Assembly: GCA_002482645.1 (NCBI GenBank) | Contig: DLGJ01000005.1 | Coordinates: 84,730-148,729 of the forward strand | Source: Hyphomicrobiaceae bacterium UBA7697 | GTDB lineage: Bacteria > Pseudomonadota > Alphaproteobacteria > Rhizobiales > Methyloligellaceae | Length of the DNA stretch: 64,000 nucleotides | Direction of reading: 5' to 3' | Shown here: positions 34,231-42,288 of the stretch, piece after piece | Layout of the letters: the number at the start of each line of letters is the position of its first letter | Position numbering within the stretch: the first letter of the stretch is position 1 | Translations under genes and position numbers: made by a program | The notes under the pieces: model-generated | The model's input: the letters and a program-made list of their open reading frames with translations, nothing else | The model's database searches: none | Told to the model about the DNA's origin: nothing

Positions 34231-35517
34231 ATGTCCAGCACGTCACACAGTTCGCCGCCGCAAAGCACCGCGTCCGGAGCGCCGGAGCAGAAGATGGCCG
34301 TGGCGGTGCTGATGGCGATCAGCGTCTGCCACATGCTCAACGACGTGATTCAGTCGCTGATCCTTGCGATCTATCCGATGTTGAAGACATCGCTCGCGCT
34401 CGACTTCGCGCAGATCGGCTTCATCACATTCATCTTCCAAGCGACGGCGTCCGTGCTTCAGCCGTTGGTCGGCTACGTTACCGACCGTTATCCCACGCCC
34501 TATTCGCTGGTGGCGGGCATGGCGTCGTCCCTAGCCGGTCTGCTCCTGATCGCCTACGCCTCGACCTACACCGCCGTTCTCGTGGCCGCCGCGTTGATCG
34601 GCATGGGCTCGTCCGTGTTCCATCCGGAATCGTCGCGCGTGGCGCGGCTCGCGTCGGGAGGCCGTCACGGAACCGCGCAGGCGGTGTTTCAAGTCGGCGG
34701 CAATTTCGGGACCGCGCTTGGGCCCCTGCTGGCGGCCTTTATCGTGCTGCCCCACGGTCAGAGGTCGATCGTGTGGTTCTCGCTCTTTGCGCTGGTGGGC
34801 ATGGTGGTGCTCGCCGGTGTCGGCGGGTGGTATGGCAAAGCGCTGAAGCTGCAACCGATTTCCCACGCGGAAGAGCGTGAGGCGATCGCGGCGCTTGGCA
34901 AGCGCAAGGTCGCCAAGGCTCTGGTGATCCTGGTGACGCTGACCTTCTCGAAGCACTTCTACCTGGCTTCCATCGCGAGCTTCTACATCTTCTATCTGGT
35001 GCACACGTTCGATCTGTCGGTGCAGAGCGCCCAGCTCTATTTGTTCCTGTTTCTCGGAGCGGTGGCGGCCGGTACCGTGATCGGCGGCCCGATCGGCGAT
35101 CGTATCGGGCGCCGCCGGGTGATTTGGTGGTCGATCCTCGGCGTCTTGCCCTTCACCTTGGCGCTGCCTCATGTGGGGCTCTTCGGCACGGCGGTGTTGA
35201 GCGTGATCATCGGCTTGATCCTCGCCTCGGCGCATCCGGCCATCATCGTCTACGCACAAAGCCTGATGCCGGGGCGGGTCGGTATGGTGGCCGGGTTGTT
35301 CTTTGGGCTCGCCTTCGGGGTCGCGGGCATTGGCGCGGCGTTGCTCGGCCGGCTCGCCGATGCCACCAGCATCACCTTCGTCTACAATGTCTGCGCGTTT
35401 CTTCCTGCGATCGGTCTGCTGGCGGCTTTCCTGCCGGAGATGTCAAAACCAACGCGTAAACCCGCTGAGGGGAAGTCGCCGCTTCCCGCCGACTCACCTC
35501 AAAACTTGACAAGTTGA
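34231..35517 (+). CDS. MFS transporter, fosmidomycin-resistance (Fsr) type
   Basis: 428 residues, 12 membrane helices. The N-terminal SVCHMLNDVIQSLILAIYPMLK, the HPESSRVARLASGGRHGTAQAVFQVGGNFGTALGPLL block with its HPE signature, and the second-half SKHFYLASIASFYIFYLVHTF match the Fsr subfamily of MFS drug exporters. Likely exports a small polar compound. ATG 34231. Followed by a 326-nt gap. Confidence 0.88.
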   Translation: MSSTSHSSPPQSTASGAPEQKMAVAVLMAISVCHMLNDVIQSLILAIYPMLKTSLALDFAQIGFITFIFQATASVLQPLVGYVTDRYPTPYSLVAGMASSLAGLLLIAYASTYTAVLVAAALIGMGSSVFHPESSRVARLASGGRHGTAQAVFQVGGNFGTALGPLLAAFIVLPHGQRSIVWFSLFALVGMVVLAGVGGWYGKALKLQPISHAEEREAIAALGKRKVAKALVILVTLTFSKHFYLASIASFYIFYLVHTFDLSVQSAQLYLFLFLGAVAAGTVIGGPIGDRIGRRRVIWWSILGVLPFTLALPHVGLFGTAVLSVIIGLILASAHPAIIVYAQSLMPGRVGMVAGLFFGLAFGVAGIGAALLGRLADATSITFVYNVCAFLPAIGLLAAFLPEMSKPTRKPAEGKSPLPADSPQNLTS

Positions 35518-35843
35518 TGACATGCTCCGGTGGGCGAACTTCATCCCTTGGTCGGTATACGTCTTGGTTTTGTCTTAATCGGCTGCTCTTTGCTTCGCGA
35601 GTTAACGTTAATGAAACGTCACTATGCTCCGCGACACTGCCTCGGTATGGAAATTCGAGACTCTGCAGGTGCTTAGCGATAAAATGAACGGTAGAAGCGC
35701 CGATGCTGAGGCTGAGTTCGGCGTTTCCTCGTTGAGTTTTGCGTAGCGTGCCGAGCGGCGGACGGCGGGGTTGCCCTTTAAGGCAAGCCCTTGCCCCGAT
35801 CTTCGGTTGTTCAGAAGTTCAGTGATTTTCAGGGGGGTAATTG
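35518..35843. other. 326-bp gap with a strong stem-loop
   Basis: Lower in GC than its surroundings. It holds TTAACGTTAA (about 35600) and a stem-loop around 35766-35798 (GGGGTTGCC-ctttaa-GGCAAGCCC with further CCCG pairing) in the likely 5' leader of the coiled-coil gene. No supported gene; the 35608-35880 minus ORF has no coding features. Confidence 0.5.
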
Positions 35844-36761
35844 ATGCGTGATATTCGCGGGGACCTTCAAGACCGCGCAAGCTTCCTCGAGGAACAGATT
35901 AGTGCGGCAAGAATTCAATTCGAAAAGCGCATGGAGCGGTTCGCGCGGGAGCACGAGGCCAAGATCAGCGATCTTCAGGCCGAACTCGAAGCGGTGACCA
36001 TGCTCATGGAGCGCGAATACCGGCGCATCATGAGTGCGCCGGATGTCGAGGACGAGCGTTCCCGGCCCGCCGTACGGCCTGCACAGGACGAACAGCGTCC
36101 GGCCGCAGCGCCCGCCGCCTACCACGAAACGGAAGCCGAGGACGAGGAACCCGAGTCCAGGCTTTTGCCCGAGTCCCGGCCTTTGACCGAGTCCCGTCCG
36201 GTGCGCGAACCTTATCGCGAGACCGCCGAGGTGGAGCGGCCCCGTCCGGCCCCGGCCGCCGAGGACGAAGCTCCCGCGCGCCGCGCGCCCGAGCCGGACT
36301 ATGCCACGCGGCCCGCGCCGCGCGACGACGAGGACTATCGGCGGCCCGCCGCGGCGGAAGCCCGGCCCCAGCGCCCAATTCCGGTGGAGCAACCGCTGTC
36401 CGAGGGCCGTCCGGCTGCGCCGCAGATCTATGACCGCCCGGCTGCCCAGGCATCCGAGCCGCGTCACGAGCCAGAGCGCCGTCCCGAAGCGGAGCGCCGT
36501 CAGGCGCCGTCCCAGGCGCAACAGCCGCCCTTGGCTGATTTTCTGATTCGTAAACTCGGCGAGGCTGGGGCCATGACGCTGGACGAGCTCTGCGGTGTCG
36601 CCATTCGCGAGGGATACTTCGCCGAGGGCGACAATCCCGACCGCACGGTGCACACGACGTTGATGAACGTCGTCAAGGCGGGCTTCATCCGGCAACTGCC
36701 GAATGGAACCTTCGCCCCGGCGACCGTCATGGACACGATCAGGCTGCGGCGCGCGATTTAG
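35844..36761 (+). CDS. Conserved Hyphomicrobiales hypothetical protein: coiled coil, Pro/Glu/Arg-rich linker, winged-helix-like C-terminus
   Basis: 305 residues. Residues 1-65 form a charged coiled coil (MRDIRGDLQDRASFLEEQISAA and on), a pattern I recall in rhizobial hypothetical proteins. Residues about 70-225 are disordered and rich in Pro, Arg, Glu and Ala with ESRP/EP-like repeats. Residues about 230-300 (ADFLIRKLGEAGAMTLDELCGVAIREGYF, HTTLMNVVKAGFIRQLPNGTF) look like a winged helix. ATG 35844 lies 7 nt after AGGGGGG; the TTG one codon earlier is less likely. The coiled coil could drive dimerisation and the C-terminus bind DNA or protein. Convergent overlap of 4 nt with the acyltransferase. 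Confidence 0.75.
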   Translation: MRDIRGDLQDRASFLEEQISAARIQFEKRMERFAREHEAKISDLQAELEAVTMLMEREYRRIMSAPDVEDERSRPAVRPAQDEQRPAAAPAAYHETEAEDEEPESRLLPESRPLTESRPVREPYRETAEVERPRPAPAAEDEAPARRAPEPDYATRPAPRDDEDYRRPAAAEARPQRPIPVEQPLSEGRPAAPQIYDRPAAQASEPRHEPERRPEAERRQAPSQAQQPPLADFLIRKLGEAGAMTLDELCGVAIREGYFAEGDNPDRTVHTTLMNVVKAGFIRQLPNGTFAPATVMDTIRLRRAI

Positions 36762-37567
36762 CGCCGCGCCGGCTCACTCTCGGGCCGTCCGCGCAGGAGC
36801 TCGACGACGTCTCTCCGGATCTTGTCTTCCGTATAGCGTGCAAGCGCTTTGCGGTCCGGAAAGTCGTCGAGCGGGATGGGCGGCCCGATCCTGATATTGG
36901 CGTCCAGCGGTCCGAGGCCCAGCAGCCGCCAGGCATGGCTCGCCATGTCCATGTCGCCGTACCAGGCGACTTGGGGCCGCCCGCGCCGTCCGAGCGGCAG
37001 CCCGTAGAACTTGGTATAGGCCAGCGCCAGCGTCTGCACCGAGACGGTCTCGCCCGCAGGCTCCCCGCCCGGCGGTTTCACCGCCGCGAAGAGCGCGCTC
37101 CGGAACGGCAGGACGCCGTTGCCGTCACTCGACGTTCCTTCCGCGAAAAACACCACGTGATCGCCTTGCTCGAGCCGGTCGAGAATCTCATTGGCTTTGG
37201 TCCCGACCTGCGCGCGCCGCTCGCGATCCACGAACACCGAACGTTGAAGCTTCGCGAGCCATTTGACGAACGGCCAGGTGGCGACCTCCTTCTTGGCCAC
37301 GAAGGAGACCGGCGCCACGGCCGACAACACGGTGATGTCCAGCCAGGAGACATGGTTCGAGACCACGAGCACGCCATCGTCCCGAACGATCTCGCCTTCC
37401 ACGTGAAGGCGCACGCCTACGATCTTGCAGACCTGGCGGTGGTACCAATGGGGGAACGTCCGGGCAAAGCGCGATCCGGTCCGGACGAACAGGAGCTGCA
37501 GCGGCATGAGAGGCAGGGTGAAGGCAAAGAAGGCCGCCAGCACCAGGAATGCGCGCAGGTTTTTCAT
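36758..37567 (-). CDS. PlsC family 1-acyl-glycerol-3-phosphate acyltransferase (OlsA-like candidate)
   Basis: 269 residues. An N-terminal membrane helix precedes the PlsC domain with the catalytic NHVSWLD (HX4D), FVAKKEVATWPFVKWLA, FFAEGTSSDGNGVLPFRSALFAA (motif III), and the later TKFYGLP. It adds a second acyl chain to a lysolipid at the inner membrane. In this order OlsA, which O-acylates lyso-ornithine lipid, is of this family, and olsB lies 30 kb away; but housekeeping PlsC is equally possible. Same direction as the following secreted protein's gene upstream. Confidence 0.88.
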   Translation of the reverse strand: MKNLRAFLVLAAFFAFTLPLMPLQLLFVRTGSRFARTFPHWYHRQVCKIVGVRLHVEGEIVRDDGVLVVSNHVSWLDITVLSAVAPVSFVAKKEVATWPFVKWLAKLQRSVFVDRERRAQVGTKANEILDRLEQGDHVVFFAEGTSSDGNGVLPFRSALFAAVKPPGGEPAGETVSVQTLALAYTKFYGLPLGRRGRPQVAWYGDMDMASHAWRLLGLGPLDANIRIGPPIPLDDFPDRKALARYTEDKIRRDVVELLRGRPESEPARR

Positions 37568-37620
37568 CGTTCAGGGGCGAACCGGGCAGGTCTTAGGGAA
37601 TAGTGAGATGGCACAGGCAC

Positions 37621-38004
37621 TTAATAACAGGTGCGCCGCCCGTAGCGCGTGATGCACAGGCCTTGTAAGGCCGGATTCCCGGCGCGAACCGGCAGCGGTT
37701 CGGTCCGGCATTCCGTCCGTGCATCGCCGCCGCTATAGGTGATCGTGTCGCAAACCTCGCGCGTGGCCGCCTGGACGAGATAGACGTCGAACTCGGAAGG
37801 CAAGGTGACCTTAACATTCGGAGCGGCAGGAGCGCTTGCCGGTGTTGACTGGGCGGCACCTCGATTGGGGGCCGAGGCCGGACTCTCGGCCGCCATTGCC
37901 TCTGGATCCGCCATGGCTTCTGGATCCAATGGAACGGCATGGTCCGCCAAGGCGAAATTGGACAGCAGCACCAGCGCCGCAGCGAGACAAAAGCGCATTC
38001 CCAT
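37621..38004 (-). CDS. Small exported protein with conserved cysteines, function unknown
   Basis: 127 residues. Signal peptide MGMRFCLAAALVLLSNFALA, then a proline/alanine linker with a duplicated DPEAMADPEAMA, then a domain with VKVTLPSEFDVYLVQAATREVCDTITYSGGDARTECRTE and a final GRRTCY. Four cysteines in the mature part suggest two disulphides. The start is supported by GGGGGG before ATG 38004. A CtrA-type box lies 21-35 nt upstream. I do not recognise the family. Confidence 0.7.
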   Translation of the reverse strand: MGMRFCLAAALVLLSNFALADHAVPLDPEAMADPEAMAAESPASAPNRGAAQSTPASAPAAPNVKVTLPSEFDVYLVQAATREVCDTITYSGGDARTECRTEPLPVRAGNPALQGLCITRYGRRTCY

Positions 38005-38024
38005 CACGCCCCCCCTTCCGGCCG

Positions 38025-38039
38025 TTAACCTCTGGTTAA
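38025..38039. promoter_or_regulatory. Candidate CtrA binding site TTAA-N7-TTAA
   Basis: TTAACCTCTGGTTAA, a full match to the alphaproteobacterial CtrA consensus, inside the larger dyad GTTAAC-ctctg-GTTAAC (38024-38040). It lies 21-35 nt before the small exported protein's ATG. So close to the start codon, it would fit repression or a very short leader better than classical activation. Such a spaced pair is unlikely by chance in GC-rich DNA. Confidence 0.55.
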
Positions 38040-38082
38040 CGTTGTCCCGGCGGGCGCCGGAAGTCAAACCGCCGTGGCGCGC

Positions 38083-38532
38083 CTATTGTCCGTTTTTCCG
38101 CTTCTTGGGTTGAATCGGGGTTCCGAACAGTTCGAGGCGGTGGCCGATCAACTGGAATCCGAGTTCACGGGCCACGCGCTCCTGCAGGCGTTCGATTTCC
38201 TCGTTGGTGAACTCGATCACTTCGCCCGTCGCGACGTTGATGAGGTGGTCGTGATGGTCGCGTCCCACGGGCTCGTAGCGTGCGCGGCCATCGCCGAAAT
38301 CGTGGCGTTCGACGATGCCCTCGTCCTCGAGAAGACGGATGGTGCGATAGACGGTCGACAGGGAAATGCGCGGGTCGCGCTCGGCCACGCGGCGGTAGAC
38401 TTCCTCGACGTCCGGGTGGCCGTCGGCTTCCGACAAGATTCGCGCAATGCTACGGCGTTGACCCGTCATCCGGATCCCGCGCTCGGCACAAAGGCGCTCC
38501 AACCTGCTTTCCCGCCGGGTCTGTTTGGACAT
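38083..38532 (-). CDS. fur: Fur family transcriptional regulator (Fur/Mur type)
   Basis: 149 residues. The DNA-binding wing GIRMTGQRRSIARILSEADGHPDVEEVYRRV and SLSTVYRTIRLLEDEGIVERHDFGDG are clear, followed by the metal-binding GRDHHDHLINVATGEVIEF and C-terminal GFQLIGHRLELFG. No zinc-binding CXXC is present, as in alphaproteobacterial Mur/Fur, where iron control passed largely to Irr and RirA. Metal identity (Mn or Fe) cannot be told. It sits at the end of the nfuA-rutE-tsaB-rimI direction, after a 136-nt gap. Confidence 0.92.
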   Translation of the reverse strand: MSKQTRRESRLERLCAERGIRMTGQRRSIARILSEADGHPDVEEVYRRVAERDPRISLSTVYRTIRLLEDEGIVERHDFGDGRARYEPVGRDHHDHLINVATGEVIEFTNEEIERLQERVARELGFQLIGHRLELFGTPIQPKKRKNGQ

Positions 38533-38668
38533 AAATTCAACGAGGCGCGAATTGAAGGGCGTTTGCCCCGCAACCGGCGCCGGCTCAGCTCGGGTGGTTC
38601 GCTAACCCGCATCATCGGGGGGTGGGCCGCAAAGGGCAAGGGCGAAGATCGTGGACGGCGCCACGGGC

Positions 38669-39214
38669 TCAAGGCCGAGCCCGAAGATCGAGACGCAGAA
38701 CGGCGGCATCGGCGCCGTTTTCGTAGTATCCGGGCCTACGCCCCACCGGGACCGCCCCGAGGCCCCGATAGAGCGCGAGCGCGGGCCTATTCGTCTCCTC
38801 GACCTCGAGAAAGAGCCGGCCGACGCCGGCGGCCCCTAAGACCTCGGCCGCTTCGCGCAGCAGGGCCTGCCCGGCGCCACGCTTGCGATGATCCGGCAGC
38901 ACGCCAATTGTCAGAAGCTCGGCCTCGTCCGCCGCGGTGCGCGCAATCAGAAAGCCGGCGGGTTCCTCCCCGGCGATCGTGGCGATGAGGCAGACCGTCC
39001 CCGGTCCGGCGATGAACCGTGTCATGGCTTTCTCGTTCCAGGGTCCGGTTTCGTTCAAGGGTCCATCGCCATCGGGCGATTCGCGGGAGCCGAAACACGC
39101 CGCATGGAGAGCGGCGAAGAGAGGGGCGTCGTACGGTGCCGCCGCTCTGATCTGCAAGCCGTCCATCTGCAAGCCGTCCATCTCCAAGCGATCCACATCA
39201 AGGCCGTGCGTCAT
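38669..39214 (-). CDS. rimI: GNAT N-acetyltransferase RimI-like (ribosomal protein S18 / TsaB-coupled)
   Basis: 181 residues with the GNAT fold: LLTIGVLPDHRKRGAGQALLREAAE (acetyl-CoA loop) and RLFLEVEETNRPALALYRGLGAVPVGRRPGYY. RimI acetylates the N-terminus of ribosomal S18. Its ATG overlaps the tsaB stop (ATGA), the typical tsaB-rimI pairing. The first 22 residues carry three copies of a DGLQM-type pentapeptide from a 15-bp tandem repeat, so the native N-terminus may be shorter. Confidence 0.88.
   Translation of the reverse strand: MTHGLDVDRLEMDGLQMDGLQIRAAAPYDAPLFAALHAACFGSRESPDGDGPLNETGPWNEKAMTRFIAGPGTVCLIATIAGEEPAGFLIARTAADEAELLTIGVLPDHRKRGAGQALLREAAEVLGAAGVGRLFLEVEETNRPALALYRGLGAVPVGRRPGYYENGADAAVLRLDLRARP
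39151..39195. repeat. 15-bp tandem repeat inside rimI
   Basis: TCTGCAAGCCGTCCA at 39151-39165 and 39166-39180, with a third, diverged copy 39181-39195. It encodes DGLQI, DGLQM and DRLEM in the N-terminus of RimI. Confidence 0.85.
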
Positions 39215-39903
39215 CGGCGGCGTTCCAGAGCAGCACGTTGCGGCTTCGCGTCCGGAGGACGCAAGTAGAGCGGCCGCAAGATCTCGAGCCGATCGGCGCT
39301 TTCGCTGGCAAGCTCCGCGAGCGCCACGGCGCCGGGCTGTAAATCCGTCAGTGCCGGTTCGAGCGCGCGCCCGTGCGCGGCGGCGGCTTCCGCGAGAAGG
39401 CTCGCGCCGTTGCCCGCGGCCACGCCGAGACCTTCGGGGAGGTGCCGCACGGCATCGGCGGGCGCGCAGAGCAGGGGTCCTTCGAGCCTTGCGCCGTCGC
39501 TGTCATAGAGGCCGAGATAGAGCATATCGCGGCGTGCATCGACGGAAATGGCGAAAGCGCCGGCCGGGTCGAGGCCCGCGCGAAGTGCGGCGCGCGCCAT
39601 GACTGTCAGACTGTCCGTCCCGTAAAGCGGCGCGCCGGTCACGAGCGCGAGGCCGCGCGCGGCGGCGATCGCGATACGCACGCCGGTGAAACTGCCGGGA
39701 CCTTGCGTCGCGGCGACGGTGCCGAGATCGCGCGGCGCCAGCCCGGCCTCGTTCAGCGCCTCTTCCACCATGGGCATCAGCGCTTCGGCGTGTCCGCGCG
39801 GCATCGCCTCTTCGCGGACGAAGAGGGTTCGCGACGACTCCGTCGTGCGCAGCACGGCGGCCGAGCAGACTCCCATGCTCGTATCGAGCGCAAGAACGTT
39901 CAT
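39211..39903 (-). CDS. tsaB: tRNA threonylcarbamoyladenosine biosynthesis protein TsaB
   Basis: 230-residue ASKHA-fold partner of TsaD in the t6A37 modification of tRNAs. N-terminus VLALDTSMGVCSAAVL, GHAEALMPMVEEALNEAGL and TQGPGSFTGVRIAIAAARGLAL match TsaB. No enzymatic histidines of TsaD are expected or seen. In the operon nfuA-rutE-tsaB-rimI, 9 nt after rutE and overlapping rimI by four bases. Confidence 0.94.
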   Translation of the reverse strand: MNVLALDTSMGVCSAAVLRTTESSRTLFVREEAMPRGHAEALMPMVEEALNEAGLAPRDLGTVAATQGPGSFTGVRIAIAAARGLALVTGAPLYGTDSLTVMARAALRAGLDPAGAFAISVDARRDMLYLGLYDSDGARLEGPLLCAPADAVRHLPEGLGVAAGNGASLLAEAAAAHGRALEPALTDLQPGAVALAELASESADRLEILRPLYLRPPDAKPQRAALERRR

Positions 39904-39912
39904 GAGACGGTC

Positions 39913-40503
39913 TTAGAGGATGCGGGCGGCTTGGTCGAAGTCGAATCGCGGCGATCTGGGGCGGAGCGCGGTGCTGTCGCCATAGCCCAGATTGCAGAGA
40001 AAGTTCGACGTCACGTTCGTTCCGGCGAAGAAGGTCCTATCGACCCCGGCCGGATCGAAGCCGGACATGGGGCCGCAATCGAGACCGAGCGCTCGCGCCG
40101 CCATGATGAGATAGGCCCCCTGCAGCGTGCCGTTGCGGAAGGCCGTCTCGGCGATCTTCTCGGGCTTGCCCGCGAACCAGCTCTTGGCGTCGGTGTGGGG
40201 AAAGAGCGCCGGCAGGTGCTCGTGGAAATCGTGATCGTTGCCGATGATGGCGCAGACCGGCGCTCGCATCGTCTTTTCGCGATTGCCCTCGGAGAGGAAG
40301 GGCTTCAGCCGCTCCTTCGCTTCGTGCGACTTCACGAAGACGAATCGCGCCGGACTGCAATTGGCGCTGGTCGGCCCAAGCAGGACGAGCGACACGAGCT
40401 CGCGCAACAACGCATCCGGCACGTCCTTTTTTTGCCAGGCATTATGAGTGCGCGCTTCGTGGAAGAGCTGTGCAAACGAGGCGTCTGGGAGACGATCCGT
40501 CAA
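39913..40503 (-). CDS. RutE/HadB-type nitroreductase, probable malonic semialdehyde reductase
   Basis: 196-residue FMN-dependent nitroreductase-fold protein. LFHEARTHNAWQKKDVPDALLRELVSLVLLGPTSANCSPARFVFV and LIMAARALGLDCGPMSGFD closely follow the RutE group, which reduces 3-oxopropanoate in pyrimidine breakdown; no other rut gene is nearby, so a general quinone/aldehyde reductase role is possible. Its ATG overlaps the nfuA stop (ATGA), so it is coupled to nfuA. Confidence 0.85.
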   Translation of the reverse strand: MTDRLPDASFAQLFHEARTHNAWQKKDVPDALLRELVSLVLLGPTSANCSPARFVFVKSHEAKERLKPFLSEGNREKTMRAPVCAIIGNDHDFHEHLPALFPHTDAKSWFAGKPEKIAETAFRNGTLQGAYLIMAARALGLDCGPMSGFDPAGVDRTFFAGTNVTSNFLCNLGYGDSTALRPRSPRFDFDQAARIL

Positions 40504-41060
40504 ATCGGGCGTACTTCCTGAACTTCAGGAACGAAGTGCCGCAACAGGTTTTCGATGCCGTGCCGCAGCGTCGCCGTCGAACTCGGGCAACCGGAGCACG
40601 CGCCGCGCATATGCAGGAAGACTACGCCGTCGCGGAAGCCCTGGAACGTGATATCGCCGCCGTCCTGCGCCACGGCGGGGCGCACGCGCGTATCGAGAAG
40701 CTCCTTGATCGTGTTGACGGTTTCCTCGTCCTCCGGTGCGAAGAACTCCTCGCCGCCGGTCTGCTCGGCGTCCGCGCCGGACGTCATCGCCTCACCGGAC
40801 AGATAGTGCTCCATGATCGCACCGAGAATGGCAGGCTTCAGATGCTGCCACTCGCCGTCGCCCTTGGTGACGCTGATGAAATCGGACCCCAAGAACACGC
40901 CCGATACCCCGTCGATCTCGAAGAGGCGTGCGGCCAGCGGCGAGCTCTCGCTCTGCCCGGCATCGCGGAACTCGATCGCGTCCCGGTCGCCGAGCACGTC
41001 TCGTCCCGGAAGGAATTTCAAGGTAGCCGGGTTTGGCGTCGCCTCGGTTTGAATAAACAT
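40500..41060 (-). CDS. NifU family Fe-S cluster scaffold/carrier (NfuA-like)
   Basis: 186 residues with an N-terminal Nfu_N domain (MFIQTEATPNPATLKFLPG...GVSGVFLGSDFISVTK) and the C-terminal NifU-like domain with the cluster ligands in GACSGCPSSTATLRHGIENLL. Delivers [4Fe-4S] clusters to target proteins in the cytosol. First gene of an operon with rutE, tsaB and rimI. A promoter overlapped by an Irr-box-like dyad lies 37-80 nt upstream, in agreement with iron-dependent control. Confidence 0.93.
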   Translation of the reverse strand: MFIQTEATPNPATLKFLPGRDVLGDRDAIEFRDAGQSESSPLAARLFEIDGVSGVFLGSDFISVTKGDGEWQHLKPAILGAIMEHYLSGEAMTSGADAEQTGGEEFFAPEDEETVNTIKELLDTRVRPAVAQDGGDITFQGFRDGVVFLHMRGACSGCPSSTATLRHGIENLLRHFVPEVQEVRPI

Positions 41061-41096
41061 CGCGGGGGCCTTTTCGCGTCCTCAGAGAAAATTAGG

Positions 41097-41139
41097 TTAG
41101 AACAATTCTATATTTGAGCCCGGACCGGCGCCAAGTCAA
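41097..41139 (-). promoter_or_regulatory. nfuA promoter with Irr-box-like (ICE) operator
   Basis: Minus strand TTGACT (41139-41134), 17-nt spacer, CAAATA (41116-41111). The dyad TTAGAA-CAA-TTCTAT (41097-41111, plus strand) begins at the -10 and runs over the expected start site. It matches the Irr box core TTAGAA-N3-TTCTAA at 11 of 12 positions, as I remember the consensus. Irr is the rhizobial iron regulator that represses Fe-S genes when iron is scarce. Confidence 0.55.
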
Positions 41140-41188
41140 GACGGTGGCGGGTCTTTCCGTACGGCATGCACAGCCGGACATGCGTTCC

Positions 41189-41737
41189 TTATGCGAGCGC
41201 CAGAATCTCTTCCGTCGACAGATGTCCCGGTACGACCGTGATCGGCGTCGGGAACATCCCTGCAAGCCGCCCGCCGGCAAGGCTGGAGACAAGCGGCCCC
41301 GGGCCGGAAGGGTCCTTCGAAGCGCCGAGCACCAGGACGCCAATGTCCGGATCTTCCTCGATCAACGTGGTGATTTCCTCCGATTTCGTGCCTTCGCGCA
41401 CGATTTCCTCGGGAACGAGCTCCTCGAAGCCCATGGTCTTGAGTTTCCGCCCGAAGAGGCGGAACACGGCCTTCGCCTTGTTCTGCCCTTCCTCGCGCGC
41501 GACGTCTTCGACGCCGAGCCAATGCATGGCGCCGTCCTCTGGCTCGATCACGTAGAGCAAGGCGAGCTGGCCCTTCGTGCGCTCGGCCCGGCTCGCCGCG
41601 AAGGCAAGCGCACTTTCGCACTCCGGCGTTTCGTCGACCACGACCAAAAATTTGCGCTTGTGACCCTCGAGATAGATCTGGCGCTTCTGACGGCGGAGGG
41701 ACGGCGCGGATTTCTTGTCGGCGGACTTGTCGCTCAT
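41189..41737 (-). CDS. Universal stress protein (UspA family)
   Basis: 182 residues. A basic, lysine-rich N-terminal 25 residues precede the Usp fold: KFLVVVDETPECESALAFAASRAE, LALLYVIEPE, and the nucleotide loop region VLVLGASKDPSGPGPLVSSL with ITVVPGHLS at the end. The G-2X-G-9X-GS ATP motif is incomplete, so nucleotide binding is uncertain. Weak ribosome site; start ATG 41737. It stands between DUF2237 and the nfuA operon. Confidence 0.87.
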   Translation of the reverse strand: MSDKSADKKSAPSLRRQKRQIYLEGHKRKFLVVVDETPECESALAFAASRAERTKGQLALLYVIEPEDGAMHWLGVEDVAREEGQNKAKAVFRLFGRKLKTMGFEELVPEEIVREGTKSEEITTLIEEDPDIGVLVLGASKDPSGPGPLVSSLAGGRLAGMFPTPITVVPGHLSTEEILALA

Positions 41738-41829
41738 CGTGTGGTAGAATGTCCGTTGGTGGCCTCGGCGCGCATGCTGCCACCTCCGGGGGTGCGCAAC
41801 AAGCCGGTTCTGCGGCCGTGCCGCGGCTC

Positions 41830-42225
41830 TCAGGCGAGATCGATGGCGTGGCGCTTCAGGTCTTCCAGCGCCACGATCTCAAGCGTTGCCTGGTGCGTGG
41901 CACCGAGAACGACACGCGGAGCCTCTCCAGCTTGGAGGGCCTCAAGCCAGCGGGCCGCGCACAGGCACCAACGGTCGCCCGGTTTCAGGCCCGGAAATCC
42001 GAAGTCGGGAACGGGTGTCGTGAGATCGTTGCCACGGTCCTTGGAGAACGCCAGAAACGCCTCCGTCACCTCGACGCAGACCGTGTGCAATCCCACATCG
42101 TCGAGCCCCGTGTGACAACATCCGGTGCGGTAGAACCCCGTCAGGGGCCGCTCGGAACACGGCTTCAAGGGTTCGCCAAAGACGTTCTTCTGACCTTCGA
42201 ACGGGTTTGAGCGGCGCTGCAGCAT
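41830..42225 (-). CDS. DUF2237 family protein
   Basis: 131 residues, cytosolic. NVFGEPLKPCSERPLTGFYRTGCCHTGLDDVGLHTVCVEVT and SKDRGNDLTTPVPDFGFPGLKPGDRWCLCAARWLEA are the DUF2237 signature, with conserved cysteines (CC, C, C-L-C) that may bind metal. ALQAGEAPRVVLGATHQATLE follows. Function unknown. ATG 42225. Confidence 0.92.
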   Translation of the reverse strand: MLQRRSNPFEGQKNVFGEPLKPCSERPLTGFYRTGCCHTGLDDVGLHTVCVEVTEAFLAFSKDRGNDLTTPVPDFGFPGLKPGDRWCLCAARWLEALQAGEAPRVVLGATHQATLEIVALEDLKRHAIDLA

Positions 42226-42288
42226 GGCAAGGAGTGTGCCCGATCGGGGCTCTCGCGGAAAGACGCGTTTTGGCCGAAAGACCAGCCT

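Noticed and set aside
35608..35880. Minus-strand ORF of 90 codons
   Set aside because: Overlaps the start of the well-supported coiled-coil gene and has no domain or ribosome site.
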